This document shows positions 54,479-64,000 of a stretch of 64,000 nt of DNA, piece by piece (positions within the stretch are counted from its first letter, which is position 1; every line of letters begins with the position of its first letter). The notes beneath the pieces were generated by a model. That model was given only the letters and a program-made list of their open reading frames with translations. It was not told the origin of the DNA and did not search any database. Origin of the DNA: Tranzscheliella williamsii (Eukaryota > Basidiomycota > Ustilaginomycetes > Ustilaginales > Ustilaginaceae); assembly GCA_023212725.1 (NCBI GenBank), contig JALBYF010000015.1:124001-188000 (forward strand), in the 5' to 3' direction. The position numbers and the translations under genes are program-made.

Positions 54479-55720
54479 TAACGCTTCCCCTCTTCTCGGC
54501 CTGCACGAAGCGCCACTTGCCAACAGGCAAGCCAGAAAGCCAAAGTACGTAGCCAAAGCACGTACCTCCACGCTCTTGGCACCTCAGTTCTGCTTCTTGT
54601 TCCTTGTCTCTCGTTTCTTGGTTCTTATTGTATGTTTGCCATCTTCTTGTCTTCTGTCTCTTAAACCGCCCACTTCCCTTGGGCCCTTCTCGTTCAGACA
54701 TACCATCTCCTTCATAAAAGATCAGTATACACTTCCTTCCATCTTCAGCAGGATCCGCCCTAGCATCAGCGTCCAACCTCACCACGCCTGTAACATCGCC
54801 ACGATACATCACCTAGACGTAAGTACCTGCGTTCCGCGTCGTCTCCGTGTATCGGCGACCCTTCTCGCGTCTCTATATCGGTGTAAACAACTCTCCTTGG
54901 ATCCTGAGCTTGTGCATGTGGATACTGTTCCTGGCGCACGTCCCTCGCTGCTTGGGCAACAACATCGTTGCGCCGCAGGTTCCAAGCTATCTTGGCCCGA
55001 TGCGGCCCGATGGTCAACTACGGCACCATGCTAGTCAGCCCCTCTCTGTCCCCTCGCCAGACGGTAGAGAGCAGCATGGTACCTGCGGGTACGCCTGGGT
55101 AGTAAGCCTGTTGGAAGACTGCCTCTGTGGATGCCAGCGATCCCCAGAACGTAGGGGTGCATACCTGCACCGCCAACCTGTTGTTGCCTTCTGTGTTGAT
55201 GTTGCGGGTTGACTGCTTCTACACCTGACACGATCGGGGCGACATCGGGACGGGACTGTCGATCGCGCGGCCAAAGTCGTATGAGTCACGGCTACACTCA
55301 TTGTCACAGGCACGGTCGGTACTGCCGCCGCACTAGCCGCAGAAGCATGCATCGATCACACTGGGGGCAGCCGTGTAATGGCGAAAGCGCTCAAACTCGA
55401 TCGCTGATATGCTTCGACGCTTTACGCACTCGACCTTCCTCTCTTCTACAGGCTGCAAAACGACACGCAGCGACACTCATAGCTGCCTCCCACCTGCAAC
55501 AGCCGATCATGGTAAGTTGGCGGTACAGTAGACCGGAGCAGCCCGGTGCGGCATCGTGACTGCGTACATCTTTGCACTGCTGCATTGCGATCTGAGAGGA
55601 CCGACGAAGCTTCCAGATGTGCATCTGCACTGCCGCGTAAGGTCTATTCGGCCTAACTCTATGCAGACGTACACCGATCCTGCATTTCGAGCACTACAGC
55701 GGCTTCGGAGCGTATGGCAA

Positions 55721-55756
55721 AGCTAGCATCAGATTCAGAGCTAGCATCAGATTCAG
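55721..55756. repeat. 18-base perfect tandem duplication
   Basis: AGCTAGCATCAGATTCAG occurs twice without mismatch (55721-55738, 55739-55756), about 1.2 kb upstream of sid1. Confidence 0.9.
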
Positions 55757-56943
55757 ATCTAGAGCTTGATACTTTCGATCCTTGTCGGAAGCAACCTTAC
55801 GCGCACGAAGAACTACGGTTTGCGTTTCTGGATGGGTCGAGTTGCTGCTGCTGATCGGCCATAAAAGCGCTTCATGAGGAACTGCCGACGTGCCTCACTC
55901 CCACACTGGGACATGACCTGGATGTCTCTGCAGAGGACCCATTATGTCGGTCTCTGGCCCGGGCCTTTTTCGGCTCCTCCTGCTAGCCCACCTGATCTTG
56001 GTCACCATTAATGCGAGCGGCAACAGCCAATCAGAAACGCGCTATTGCAAAGCGTTTTTGGTTTGGCTTGTCAGCCTTACGCCTCATTCCAACGCTGACA
56101 TAACCTCCGCCGTCTCACTCGCACTCACAATGCGAATGAGCAGTCAGTGACGTTTCTACGTCAGGCGAGGGGCATGGCCATGTTCAGAGCATGTCTACAG
56201 GGGTCTTCATGCAGGCAACGCATCTGCTCTTCTTTTTCGTTGCGCTCTCCACACGATGCGTTGAGTCAGCTTGTTTGAACAGCCGGTCGGTTGTCGGTCA
56301 GCCGGTCGGTCTTGGCCAGGCCAGATGTTTGCTACCTGAGCAGCAAGCTGGCTTGCTCCGACTCTATTCATGCTTTGCAATGCCTTCACGCTCTCTCTGA
56401 ACGCTTCTCTGCCGGAGTCAGCTTCGCCGCATCCGCTTCGCCTCTCGCCACGCATTGCTGTGGTTGGATCGTGAATCATCTCTGCGTGTGGTCCGCTTCT
56501 CCACCCCTTTCGAGCACACTCCCACCAACGCTGCATCTCAGTGTGTCGTGCGACCTTGGCCACCGCTCGTATACCATCACGTCGGTCATTGACAATCGAG
56601 CTCGCCACTGTGCCAGGCAACCCCACCCCTCAACCTGACCCAGCTTCGTTTCGCATAGCTAAGAGCTCACCGAGGGTAGCCGCCTGCGACCGCATCAGCA
56701 TTAGCCAGTTACCGCTCCTTGTTTTCTCTGGAAGCGGTGGTTCCAGCTAGCCTCGTTCCTTTTCTCCAAAGTCCTCGGCGCCTTCTGTCACGCTTCTGCT
56801 CCTCTGCTTCCGGTCTGCACCAGTGCTGCTCTCCTTGGGTCGCTTGCGTTCTGACACATCATCGACTTCATCCTCAACCCTTGCGTTTCGCCTCGTAGGT
56901 CGCTTCTTCTAGCCAAGCTGCCTCGTGCTCATCACTGGCCGAT

Positions 56944-58951
56944 ATGACTGCTGTAAGTTCTCGTAGCCCTTCCTCCCAGTGGGACGCCATCGACTGCAAA
57001 GGGTCTGACAACAGATTTTGCTCCCCTTTGTCGCTCTGCCTGATGACAGATCGACGCATCGCAGGTGCCAATCGTCAAGGATGAGATCTTTGACTTGCTT
57101 GGCGTAGGATATGGTCCTGCCCATATGGCGCTCTCGATTGCTCTGCGCGAGTCATCGGAAGCCAACGAGTCGAACTTCAAGGCGTACTTCCTCGAGCGAC
57201 GAAGCTACTTTGCATGGCATCCGGCGCTACTGCTTCCGGGCTCACAGCTGCAGGTTTCTCCACTGAAGGACCTTGTCTCTTTGCGAGACCCCACTTCCAC
57301 CTATAGCTTCTTCAACTATCTGCATTCCCACGGGCGACTGGCCCACTACATCAACAAGGAGCAAAAGGTTCCGAGCCGTCGTGAATGGACCTCCTACCTT
57401 GCCTGGATCGCCAGACGCATGAACGACGTCGTCTCTTACGGCCAGGACGTGCTGGCGATCGAGCCCTTGACGCTCGTCAATGTGCCGGACGCCAAGTCAG
57501 ACACGGTCACCGCTCGACTTATCGACGGCAGCACCTCGGATCCTCTTTGTCTCTACCGCCTCCTTGTGCGAGAGAACGGCAGTAAGGACGTAACCATCCG
57601 GTATGCTCGGAACATTTCTGTAGCCGTTGGTGGCGTACCCAAACTACCTCCCGCGTTCCAGACGCCATACCATGAGCAGACGCAGACTGCCTCGAGCGGC
57701 AAGCCTTCCCGCATCGTACACTCTGGTACCTTTGTCCCTTCCATGGAGCCTCTGGAACCTTGTCTGCATCGGGCGGCATCGAAGCGGGTCGAACGCATCG
57801 GCAACGCTGTAGACGATGCAGCTCGCCTCCGTATCGCTGTTATCGGCGCTGGCCAATCCTCGACCGAGATGTTCATGAATCTACATCAGCGCTTCCCAAC
57901 CGCCATCGTCACGATGATATTCCGAGCTTCCGCCCTGGTGCCGTCCGATGACACCGGCTTCATCAACTCCGCCGCCTTTGACCCGGACCGCACCGATGAG
58001 TTCTGGATGGCTAGCGAGAAACAGCGCAAGCAGTGGCTGCGCGAATTCAAGCGGACAAACTACTCGGTTGTCCGCACCGATCTGCTCAACGAGCTTCACG
58101 ACACCATGTACGACAAGTACGAAGTCCAGCTGCCTGTGGAGCTGCAAGATCCTTCGGAAAAGTATGCCGGACGCATAGAGTTGCGCCGATGCACCGAGGT
58201 GGACCATGTGCAAGTGGTGGACGCGGAAGATTTCGAGTCGGCTGGTGTCGAATTGACTCTTCGAGACAAGCTTCACAACGAAAGGATCGACAAGGTCCTA
58301 TTCGATGCTGTCTTTGTCGGCACCGGCTTTATCCGGAGTCCTGCCATGATGCCTTTCTTGGCACCTCTGAAGCCCTTCTATCCGATCCTGGACTCGGCCT
58401 GGAACAGTCGAGATACGAGTAGCGAAGAGGACGAAGTGGCGCGGCTCGTCAATGATGAGGACGATGATGTGCTCGAGCGAGCACGCGAAGGCCTCCGAGG
58501 CATTACGCGAGACTATCGCTTGGTGCAGGAAGCTGCTATGCGTTCGGCTCCCCGCAGCGGCAAGTCTTCGCCGGGCACGGGTAGTGACGCCTCGTCGACG
58601 TCGTCGCAGCAGACGTTAGCTAGCGAAGGCGACCTGGTAGATGCATCCATGCCTGAGCCGTCCCTGTACGTCCTAGGCGGGAACGAGGCGACGCACGGGC
58701 TTTCTGACAGCCTGCTGTCCATCTGCGCCCACCGAGCCGGCGAGCTGACCACTTCGCTGATTCAGCATCTCCCGCGCGCACGCCGATGCACCGGCCCGGC
58801 CACGTCCGAGGCCGTCCACGCCGCGAGCGCTAAGCCCGCATCGACAGATCTGGCCCCCTCGCTGGCCGCCTTCACCTCGCTCAAGATCGCCTCGGCCGTG
58901 CCAAAGACCGTCTCGACCGACAACGAGCTTGGTCTGCCCACCACCATGTAG
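56944..58951 (+). CDS. sid1: L-ornithine N5-monooxygenase
   Basis: FAD- and NADPH-dependent enzyme that makes N5-hydroxy-L-ornithine, the first committed step of hydroxamate siderophore synthesis. Two exons, 56944-56952 (ATGACTGCT) and 57065-58951, give 631 residues, near the length I recall for U. maydis Sid1 (about 650). The long frame opens only with GTG; the 9-base exon followed by GTAAGT supplies the ATG in phase 0 (MTAVPIVKDEIFDLLGVGYG). Motifs: the FAD site LGVGYGPAHMAL near residue 15, the substrate segment LQVSPLKDLVSLRDPTS, the NADPH site IAVIGAGQSSTEMF near 260, FVGTGF near 419 and the C-terminal GGNEATHGLSDSLLS. An acidic then Ser-rich stretch (about 460-530) interrupts the C-terminal part. 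It is divergent from sid2. Confidence 0.94.
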
Positions 58952-59285
58952 ACACGGCTACTGCCTGCCTCTGCCGCTCCTGAAACCTAATCATCTCGCC
59001 CGTCCGCCGCCTTACCTACTTTCCTTCCGACGTACATACCCTCCCGGGCTAGCATCCAAGAGCGCATATAGCTCGCTAGTTTCTCGCTTTAGACACCACA
59101 ACCGCACCCGCCACCGCCACAGGGCTCTGGACCTTTTGTTCATTACTACTACAAAGCTGTACAAATACAAACCCTAACTATAGTTCTCTGGTCCCACGGA
59201 TGGATGGTGGGCTGGGCCTGAAGGTGGCATGGGACCGGTGTGAGGGGGTTCGGTGAGCTGCGTGCGCGTGGCTGGGGGATGGTTT
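58952..59285. other. Convergent 3' region of sid1 and CWC24
   Basis: 334 bases between stop codons. No gene is seen; it should hold both 3' untranslated ends. Confidence 0.5.
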
Positions 59286-60353
59286 TCAGTCGGAGTCATC
59301 GGCGAGTTGGACGCGATCGAGGTGGGAGGGGGTGTCGTCTTCGGCGAGGCCATGCTGGATGCGGAGTTGGGTGCGGGCGTCGAGTTTGCGCTGGTGGGCG
59401 GCGTTGCGCTTCTGGATGATTTTGGTGGCGGCGTTGAAGAGGCCTGTGGTCTGGGCGCCGCAGGCGAAGCACTTGGGCGTGCGGGCGTAGCGGCGGAGGG
59501 CGCAGGCGGAGCAGAAGTAGTGGCCGCAGCGCGTTACCACGGGGTCTGTGAACGGTTGGCGGCACAGCAGGCAGGCGAAGGGGACCTCGTCGTCCGAGTC
59601 GCCGCCCTCGGCGTCCGACAGCACGTCCTCGCGCCGCTTGCCCGCGTTCGGAAGCGCCTCCAGCTGCCATCCGGCAAGATAGTCGGAGCGGTCGTGCATG
59701 AACTTGCACGTGTCGCCAAACCCGCAGTAGCCGGTCTCCTTGTAGTCCTTGCAAACATCGGGCTGGTAGTCCATCAGCGTCACAGACCGCACCGTGGTCT
59801 GCTGCTTGATCGGCCCGCGCGCCTTCATCTTTGACGACGAGCCGTCGTCGCGCGTAGGCACAAACGACGCGTAGCTCTTCGCTCCGCGGTAGACACCGTC
59901 CTGATTCGACGGCTGCGCATCCGCGCGCGCGCTCTCGCGACGGTCATGACCATCGTCAACTTCCAGGTCCCAGTCGCTGTGCTTGGTCGCATCCGCCTTG
60001 TTCCTCTCCGTCCTCGTTGCTGCAGTCGCATCGGCTTCGACAAGCAGCTCAGCGTCGTCTGCCTCGTGATCGCTGTCGCCCCCTCGTCTAAGCTTCTTGT
60101 ATGCCGAGCCCGTCGACTGGAGGAGCGGATTGGGACCTTGGCGCTTCTTCTTGACAATCACAGCCGAAGCTGACTCGCCGTCACTGTCGGAATCCACCAT
60201 CCTTTTACCGCCAGTTTCGAACTTTGAGAGTCTCAACGGTGCCGTAGACGAGCCGGTTGCGGGCGCGGCAGAGACATCGCTTATTGACGCTGCAGCGCCA
60301 CGCTTCTTCTTGAAGAGTACAGGCCCAGACGCCGTGTTCGGGTCGCCGACCAT
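59286..60353 (-). CDS. CWC24: Pre-mRNA splicing factor Cwc24 (RNF113-like)
   Basis: Spliceosome protein that binds near the 5' splice site before the first catalytic step. Single exon, 355 residues. The N-terminal half is disordered and charged, with a LFKKKRG start typical of the family and lysine-rich KKKRQGPNPLL. The CCCH zinc finger (about 198-222) is VCKDYKETGYCGFGDTCKFM, a C-x8-C-x5-C-x3-H pattern. The RING finger (about 254-296) runs from CLLCRQPFTDPV through CGHYFCSACA to CFACGAQT. The open frame extends upstream to a TTG at 60437; the ATG at 60353 (MVGDPNTASGPVLFKKK) is the first and best start. The C-terminus is acidic. Confidence 0.93.
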   Translation of the reverse strand: MVGDPNTASGPVLFKKKRGAAASISDVSAAPATGSSTAPLRLSKFETGGKRMVDSDSDGESASAVIVKKKRQGPNPLLQSTGSAYKKLRRGGDSDHEADDAELLVEADATAATRTERNKADATKHSDWDLEVDDGHDRRESARADAQPSNQDGVYRGAKSYASFVPTRDDGSSSKMKARGPIKQQTTVRSVTLMDYQPDVCKDYKETGYCGFGDTCKFMHDRSDYLAGWQLEALPNAGKRREDVLSDAEGGDSDDEVPFACLLCRQPFTDPVVTRCGHYFCSACALRRYARTPKCFACGAQTTGLFNAATKIIQKRNAAHQRKLDARTQLRIQHGLAEDDTPSHLDRVQLADDSD

Positions 60354-60960
60354 GCCGAACGAGGGTCTTGCTGATGTAAAGCGAGTGATGGCAAGTGGCA
60401 ACAAGTATCGACAGGCAGACCGCTTCCAAGGAGCCAAGGTTGGCTGAGCCGCATCCTCGGCTGTCGGATATAAAAATTACAGTCGAGTGTGGTGGGTGGT
60501 GTTAGATCTGTTTTGGCCATCTCTTCCCAGCCATGAGTCGTGCGAGTCACAGTGAATGCTGGTTTTTCACTTTTATGGTCTTATTTCTGGTTGGATTTTG
60601 CATGCTTTTTTGTGCTATTTTCGACCCGATTATGGACTTGATTAGGCGGTGACTCGTGGATTTTTGGTGTAAGAGCGCAGATCAGAAGAAGAAAAAACTC
60701 GAGGAAAATGACGCGATGCTCCTTGCCTCCTGACTGCTAGGAGGGGAAGTCACCCTTCTACACCTCGACTCGCTGTCCCTCGAGTCCTTTTCTTTCTCTC
60801 GTCTCCATCTTCGTGCTGGCTCGCTCGTGGACGGGACAATTTCTGCTTACGTCCTACCCCAAGGCAAGCGGAAAAGAAAAGAGCCTATCTGAATCCCTGT
60901 TCATCCGACAGTTGTCTTTTAACACCTGTGTTGTGCTCAGTCGTCTGTGTCCGCTTTGCC
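60354..60960. other. Divergent region between CWC24 and the FGAM synthase gene
   Basis: 607 bases between the two start codons, AT-richer than the flanks around 60540-60720. No specific site was recognised. Confidence 0.5.
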
Positions 60961-63900
60961 ATGTTGACGCTCGTTGGCTCTTCGCTTCTCCACCCCTCCA
61001 AGCGCAATCAGCTGCTTGAGAGGGTCAACGCCAGGGTAGATGGACGAGTCGCCACGATCGACGCCCTTTATGTTCACTACGTCAATCCAACGTCGAGCGT
61101 AGCCGCAGCTGTGCTCTCAGACTCCGCCAACGCAGAACGCAACGTGCTCGACAGCCTCCTCGTATATGGTGACAATGTGGATCTACCTGGTACGCGACAG
61201 GCAGTGCAGTCGGCTCTCGCCACCGGCGGCGTGGAGAACGCGGCCGGCACTACAGTCCTTTTTGTGCTTCCCCGACCAGGCAGCATCTCCCCCTGGTCGA
61301 GCAAAGCTACGGACATTGCTCGAATGTGTACCTTGAAAGATCACGTCGCGCGCATTGAAAGAGGCATCGCCTTCGTCATCAAGGCAGCTCTGGGTGTCCC
61401 CGCTCTGGCTCAAGCCGATATTGGCAAGGTTCAGGACCTGCTGCACGATCGGATGACCCAATTCATTGCCGCTATGCCGCCCAGTGCCGAGGCGCTCTTC
61501 CACAAAGCTCAGCCTGCCCCTTTGAAAGAAGTCGACCTGCTGGGCAAAGACGGCACCTTCGATCGTGATGCTGCCAAGCAGCGTCTCGTCGATGCCAACA
61601 ACGAGCTTGGTCTCGCTTTGGCCAACGATGAGATTGACTACCTTGTAGACGCTTTCGTTGCTGGCCAGAACCAGGGCCAAGGTGCGCTGCGACGCAACCC
61701 CACTGATGTCGAGCTGTTCATGTTCGCCCAGGTCAATTCGGAGCACTGCCGCCACAAGATCTTCAATGCGGACTGGACCATTGACGGCAAGCCGATGCCT
61801 AACACCCTCTTTGGCATGATCCGCAACACGCACAAGCTTCATCCTCGGCACACTATCAGCGCTTATTCAGACAATGCTGCAGTCATTGAGGGGTACGAAG
61901 CCACGCGGTTCGCAGCCTCTCCCATGGACGAGCTGAGTGTCTATCAGGGCATGAAGGAGCCTATGCCTTTCCTCGCTAAGGTCGAAACCCATAACCATCC
62001 CACCGCCGTCTCGCCTTACCCTGGCGCAGCGACCGGCTCGGGAGGAGAAATTCGAGACGAAGGCGCCGTTGGCAGAGGATCCAAGCCCAAGGCTGGCCTC
62101 GTCGGTTTCATGACCAGCAATCTGCTTCTCGAAGGCGACGGGCGACAGCCCTGGGAAGAAGACTTTGGTAAACCTGGACATATCTCAAGCGCCTTTGATA
62201 TCATGATCGAGGGTCCTTTGGGAAGTTCCGCCTTCAACAATGAGTTTGGCCGACCTGGTCTCAGTGGGTTCTGGAGGACCTGGTCCGAGCGCGTGCCTGT
62301 CGAGGGAGGAGCCGATGAAGTGCGAGGCTATCACAAGCCCATCATGCTTGCTGGAGGCCTAGGAAACGTTAGGCCGAAGAACGCTCTCAAATCCCGAATC
62401 ACACCGGACGCTGCCATCATCGTTCTTGGCGGTCCTGGCATGCTCATCGGCCTAGGCGGCGGTGCCGCGTCTTCTATGGCTAGCGGGAGCTCTTCCCGAG
62501 CCGCTCTAGACTTTGCCTCGGTGCAGCGAGAGAATCCAGAGATGCAGCGACGATGCCAGCAGGTCATCGACGCCTGTACTGCCTTGAGCGATGCGCCTGG
62601 TGCTATCGAGGGTACTATCGGCCACGGCAATCCGATCCAGAGCATTCATGACGTGGGAGCCGGTGGACTAAGCAACGCTCTGCCTGAACTGGTCCATGAT
62701 GCTGGTCTTGGCGCACGTTTCGAGATCCGAGATGTCCTCGTTGACGATCCCTCCATGAGTCCCATGGAGATCTGGTGCAACGAGTCGCAAGAACGCTATG
62801 TCCTTGCTGTCGGTGCCGAGGACCTCCCACGTTTCGAGGCCATCGCCAAGCGCGAGCGGTGCCCCTACTCTATCGTCGGTCGTGCCACTGTCGAACAAGA
62901 ACTCGTCGTCACCGATCGACTGCTCAAAGGCACTCCCATCCACCTCCCCATGCCTGTTCTATTCGGCAAACCTCCCAAGATTGCCCGTCAGGCGCAGAGC
63001 AAGCAGCCTCCACGACGCCCGTTCGACACCACGCTGGCTACCTACCTGCCCCAGATAAAGGGAGATCCCGTCAAACTGTTCGCCGAAGCCGTCGACCGCG
63101 TCCTACATCTGCCGACCGTGGCGTCCAAGAGTTTCCTCATCACCATCGGCGATCGAAGCGTCAGCGGTCTCGTGGCTCGAGATCAAATGGTCGGGCCATA
63201 TCAGGTTCCTGTTGCCGATGTCGCCGTCACTCGGACCTCTTACGGCTTCGATGAAAGTGTTGTCGGCGAAGCGGTTGCTTCGGGCGAGCGGACTCCGCTC
63301 GCCTTGCTGAACGCTGCCGCGTCGGGTCGAATGGCCGTTGCGGAGGCGTTGACCAACATTGCTGCCTCTAGCATTCAGAGCTTGGAACGCATCAAGCTTT
63401 CCGCCAACTGGATGTGCGCAGCGGGCCACTCTGACGAAGGCGTTCGTCTCTACGAGGCGGTCCAGGCTGTCGGACTTGACTTATGCCCAAAGCTCGGGCT
63501 TGCCATCCCAGTTGGCAAGGATTCCATGTCGATGAAGATGGCTTGGGAGACCGCGCAAGGCGAGAAGAAGGAGGTCACTGCACCCCTGTCCCTCACTGTG
63601 ACAGCCTTTGGCCCCGTCGATGACATCAACCGAACCTGGACGCCGCAGTTGCGGACCGACATCAGTGAGTCCGTACTCCTCTTTGTGGACTTGGCCGCCG
63701 GAAAGCAGCGCATGGGCGGTTCCTGCGTCGCCCAGGTCTTCAGAGAACTTGGCCACGAAGCGCCCGACGTCGAAAATGCAACCGTACTCAAGGGCTTCTT
63801 CGAAGCCTGTTATACGCTCAAACAGCTGCGTGTACAAAAGCGCGACGAGGGCAGCCTGGTCCTCGCCTACCATGACCGGTCTGATGGCGGGTTGATCACG

Positions 63901-64000
63901 ACTATCATGGAGATGTGTTTTGCTGGTCACTGTGGTGCCGAGATCTTCCTGGATGCTCTGGATTCCGACTTTAAGGACCCCATCGCGGCACTTTTCAACG
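60961..64000 (+). CDS. ADE6: Phosphoribosylformylglycinamidine synthase, 3' end beyond window
   Basis: Fourth step of de novo purine synthesis: converts FGAR to FGAM with ATP and glutamine. The ATG at 60961 (context GCCATGT) opens a frame that stays open for 1013 codons to the window edge, so the gene is cut by the edge, not broken. The large-subunit type (about 1300-1400 residues) is indicated by the N-terminal domain, the linker and the synthetase domains: [76 protein letters not shown] and [16 protein letters not shown]. The C-terminal glutaminase domain must lie outside the window. No intron is needed in the visible part. Yeast name ADE6. Confidence 0.95.
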   Translation, partial: MLTLVGSSLLHPSKRNQLLERVNARVDGRVATIDALYVHYVNPTSSVAAAVLSDSANAERNVLDSLLVYGDNVDLPGTRQAVQSALATGGVENAAGTTVLFVLPRPGSISPWSSKATDIARMCTLKDHVARIERGIAFVIKAALGVPALAQADIGKVQDLLHDRMTQFIAAMPPSAEALFHKAQPAPLKEVDLLGKDGTFDRDAAKQRLVDANNELGLALANDEIDYLVDAFVAGQNQGQGALRRNPTDVELFMFAQVNSEHCRHKIFNADWTIDGKPMPNTLFGMIRNTHKLHPRHTISAYSDNAAVIEGYEATRFAASPMDELSVYQGMKEPMPFLAKVETHNHPTAVSPYPGAATGSGGEIRDEGAVGRGSKPKAGLVGFMTSNLLLEGDGRQPWEEDFGKPGHISSAFDIMIEGPLGSSAFNNEFGRPGLSGFWRTWSERVPVEGGADEVRGYHKPIMLAGGLGNVRPKNALKSRITPDAAIIVLGGPGMLIGLGGGAASSMASGSSSRAALDFASVQRENPEMQRRCQQVIDACTALSDAPGAIEGTIGHGNPIQSIHDVGAGGLSNALPELVHDAGLGARFEIRDVLVDDPSMSPMEIWCNESQERYVLAVGAEDLPRFEAIAKRERCPYSIVGRATVEQELVVTDRLLKGTPIHLPMPVLFGKPPKIARQAQSKQPPRRPFDTTLATYLPQIKGDPVKLFAEAVDRVLHLPTVASKSFLITIGDRSVSGLVARDQMVGPYQVPVADVAVTRTSYGFDESVVGEAVASGERTPLALLNAAASGRMAVAEALTNIAASSIQSLERIKLSANWMCAAGHSDEGVRLYEAVQAVGLDLCPKLGLAIPVGKDSMSMKMAWETAQGEKKEVTAPLSLTVTAFGPVDDINRTWTPQLRTDISESVLLFVDLAAGKQRMGGSCVAQVFRELGHEAPDVENATVLKGFFEACYTLKQLRVQKRDEGSLVLAYHDRSDGGLITTIMEMCFAGHCGAEIFLDALDSDFKDPIAALFN

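Larger units (their letters stand above)
51611..56943. other. sid2-sid1 divergent regulatory region
   Basis: 5.3 kb between the two start codons. Every open frame is short and lacks recognisable motifs, so no gene is called. It carries three perfect ATCTGATAA sites and several simpler WGATAR sites (AGATAA at 52167, TGATAG-type at 52690, 54106 and 54421). An 18-base duplication lies at 55721-55756. A long, possibly spliced sid1 leader is possible: GT-rich donor-like sequences occur near 54789 and 55507. Confidence 0.6.

Noticed and set aside
54576..55034. 152-codon frame in the sid1-sid2 spacer with a hydrophobic start
   Set aside because: No ATG-anchored family motif, weak codon bias and no clear splice partners; could be part of a leader but not supported as a gene.
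60961..64000. FGAM synthase as a truncated pseudogene
   Set aside because: The frame is fully open to the last base; the missing glutaminase domain is explained by the window edge.

Overview
This is nuclear DNA from a basidiomycete fungus, most probably a smut-related Ustilaginales species. The evidence is GC-rich coding DNA with short GT-AG introns (about 70-140 bases, usually with a CTGAC or CTNAC branch site), Ustilago-like protein sequences throughout, and above all a large ferrichrome-type NRPS (sid2) lying next to, and divergent from, an L-ornithine N5-monooxygenase (sid1), the arrangement known from Ustilago maydis. The species cannot be named from the sequence alone. No rRNA, tRNA, CRISPR array, transposon or viral insertion was seen.

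Layout. 1-2118: no convincing gene. 2119-10408: BRX1 (ribosome assembly), MVD1 (mevalonate pathway), BET5/TRAPPC1 (vesicle tethering), a TM9SF/EMP70 nonaspanin and a TMS1/Serinc protein. 10539-17169: BMT5 (rRNA methyltransferase), an unrecognised multi-span membrane protein and the trifunctional folate enzyme FOL1. 18029-26117: an EST1/SMG6-type PIN protein, an ER-lumen TPR-DnaJ protein and NAD formate dehydrogenase. 26118-33352: gene-poor stretches around a small charged protein, the remodeller FUN30 and a small membrane protein. 33353-39051: GCN5 and an AP180/YAP1801 clathrin adaptor. 39089-58951: the siderophore locus. 59286-64000: CWC24 (splicing) and a partial FGAM synthase (purine synthesis) running off the right edge.

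The siderophore locus is the main specialised system. Sid1 makes N5-hydroxyornithine. Sid2 (A-T-C-A-T-C-A-T-C-T-C by reading) would assemble the cyclic hexapeptide once the ornithine is acylated by an enzyme not found here. The 5.3 kb between the two start codons carries no convincing gene, but it has three perfect copies of ATCTGATAA, the extended site bound by iron-responsive GATA repressors (Urbs1/SreA/Sre1/Fep1 class). That suggests shared iron repression of both genes.

Several gene models depend on splice sites read by eye. Three genes (BET5, the AP180 gene and sid1) appear to have first coding exons of only 8-9 bases, so their true start codons are missed when only open frames are considered. 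All assignments come from reading motifs; no database search was run.
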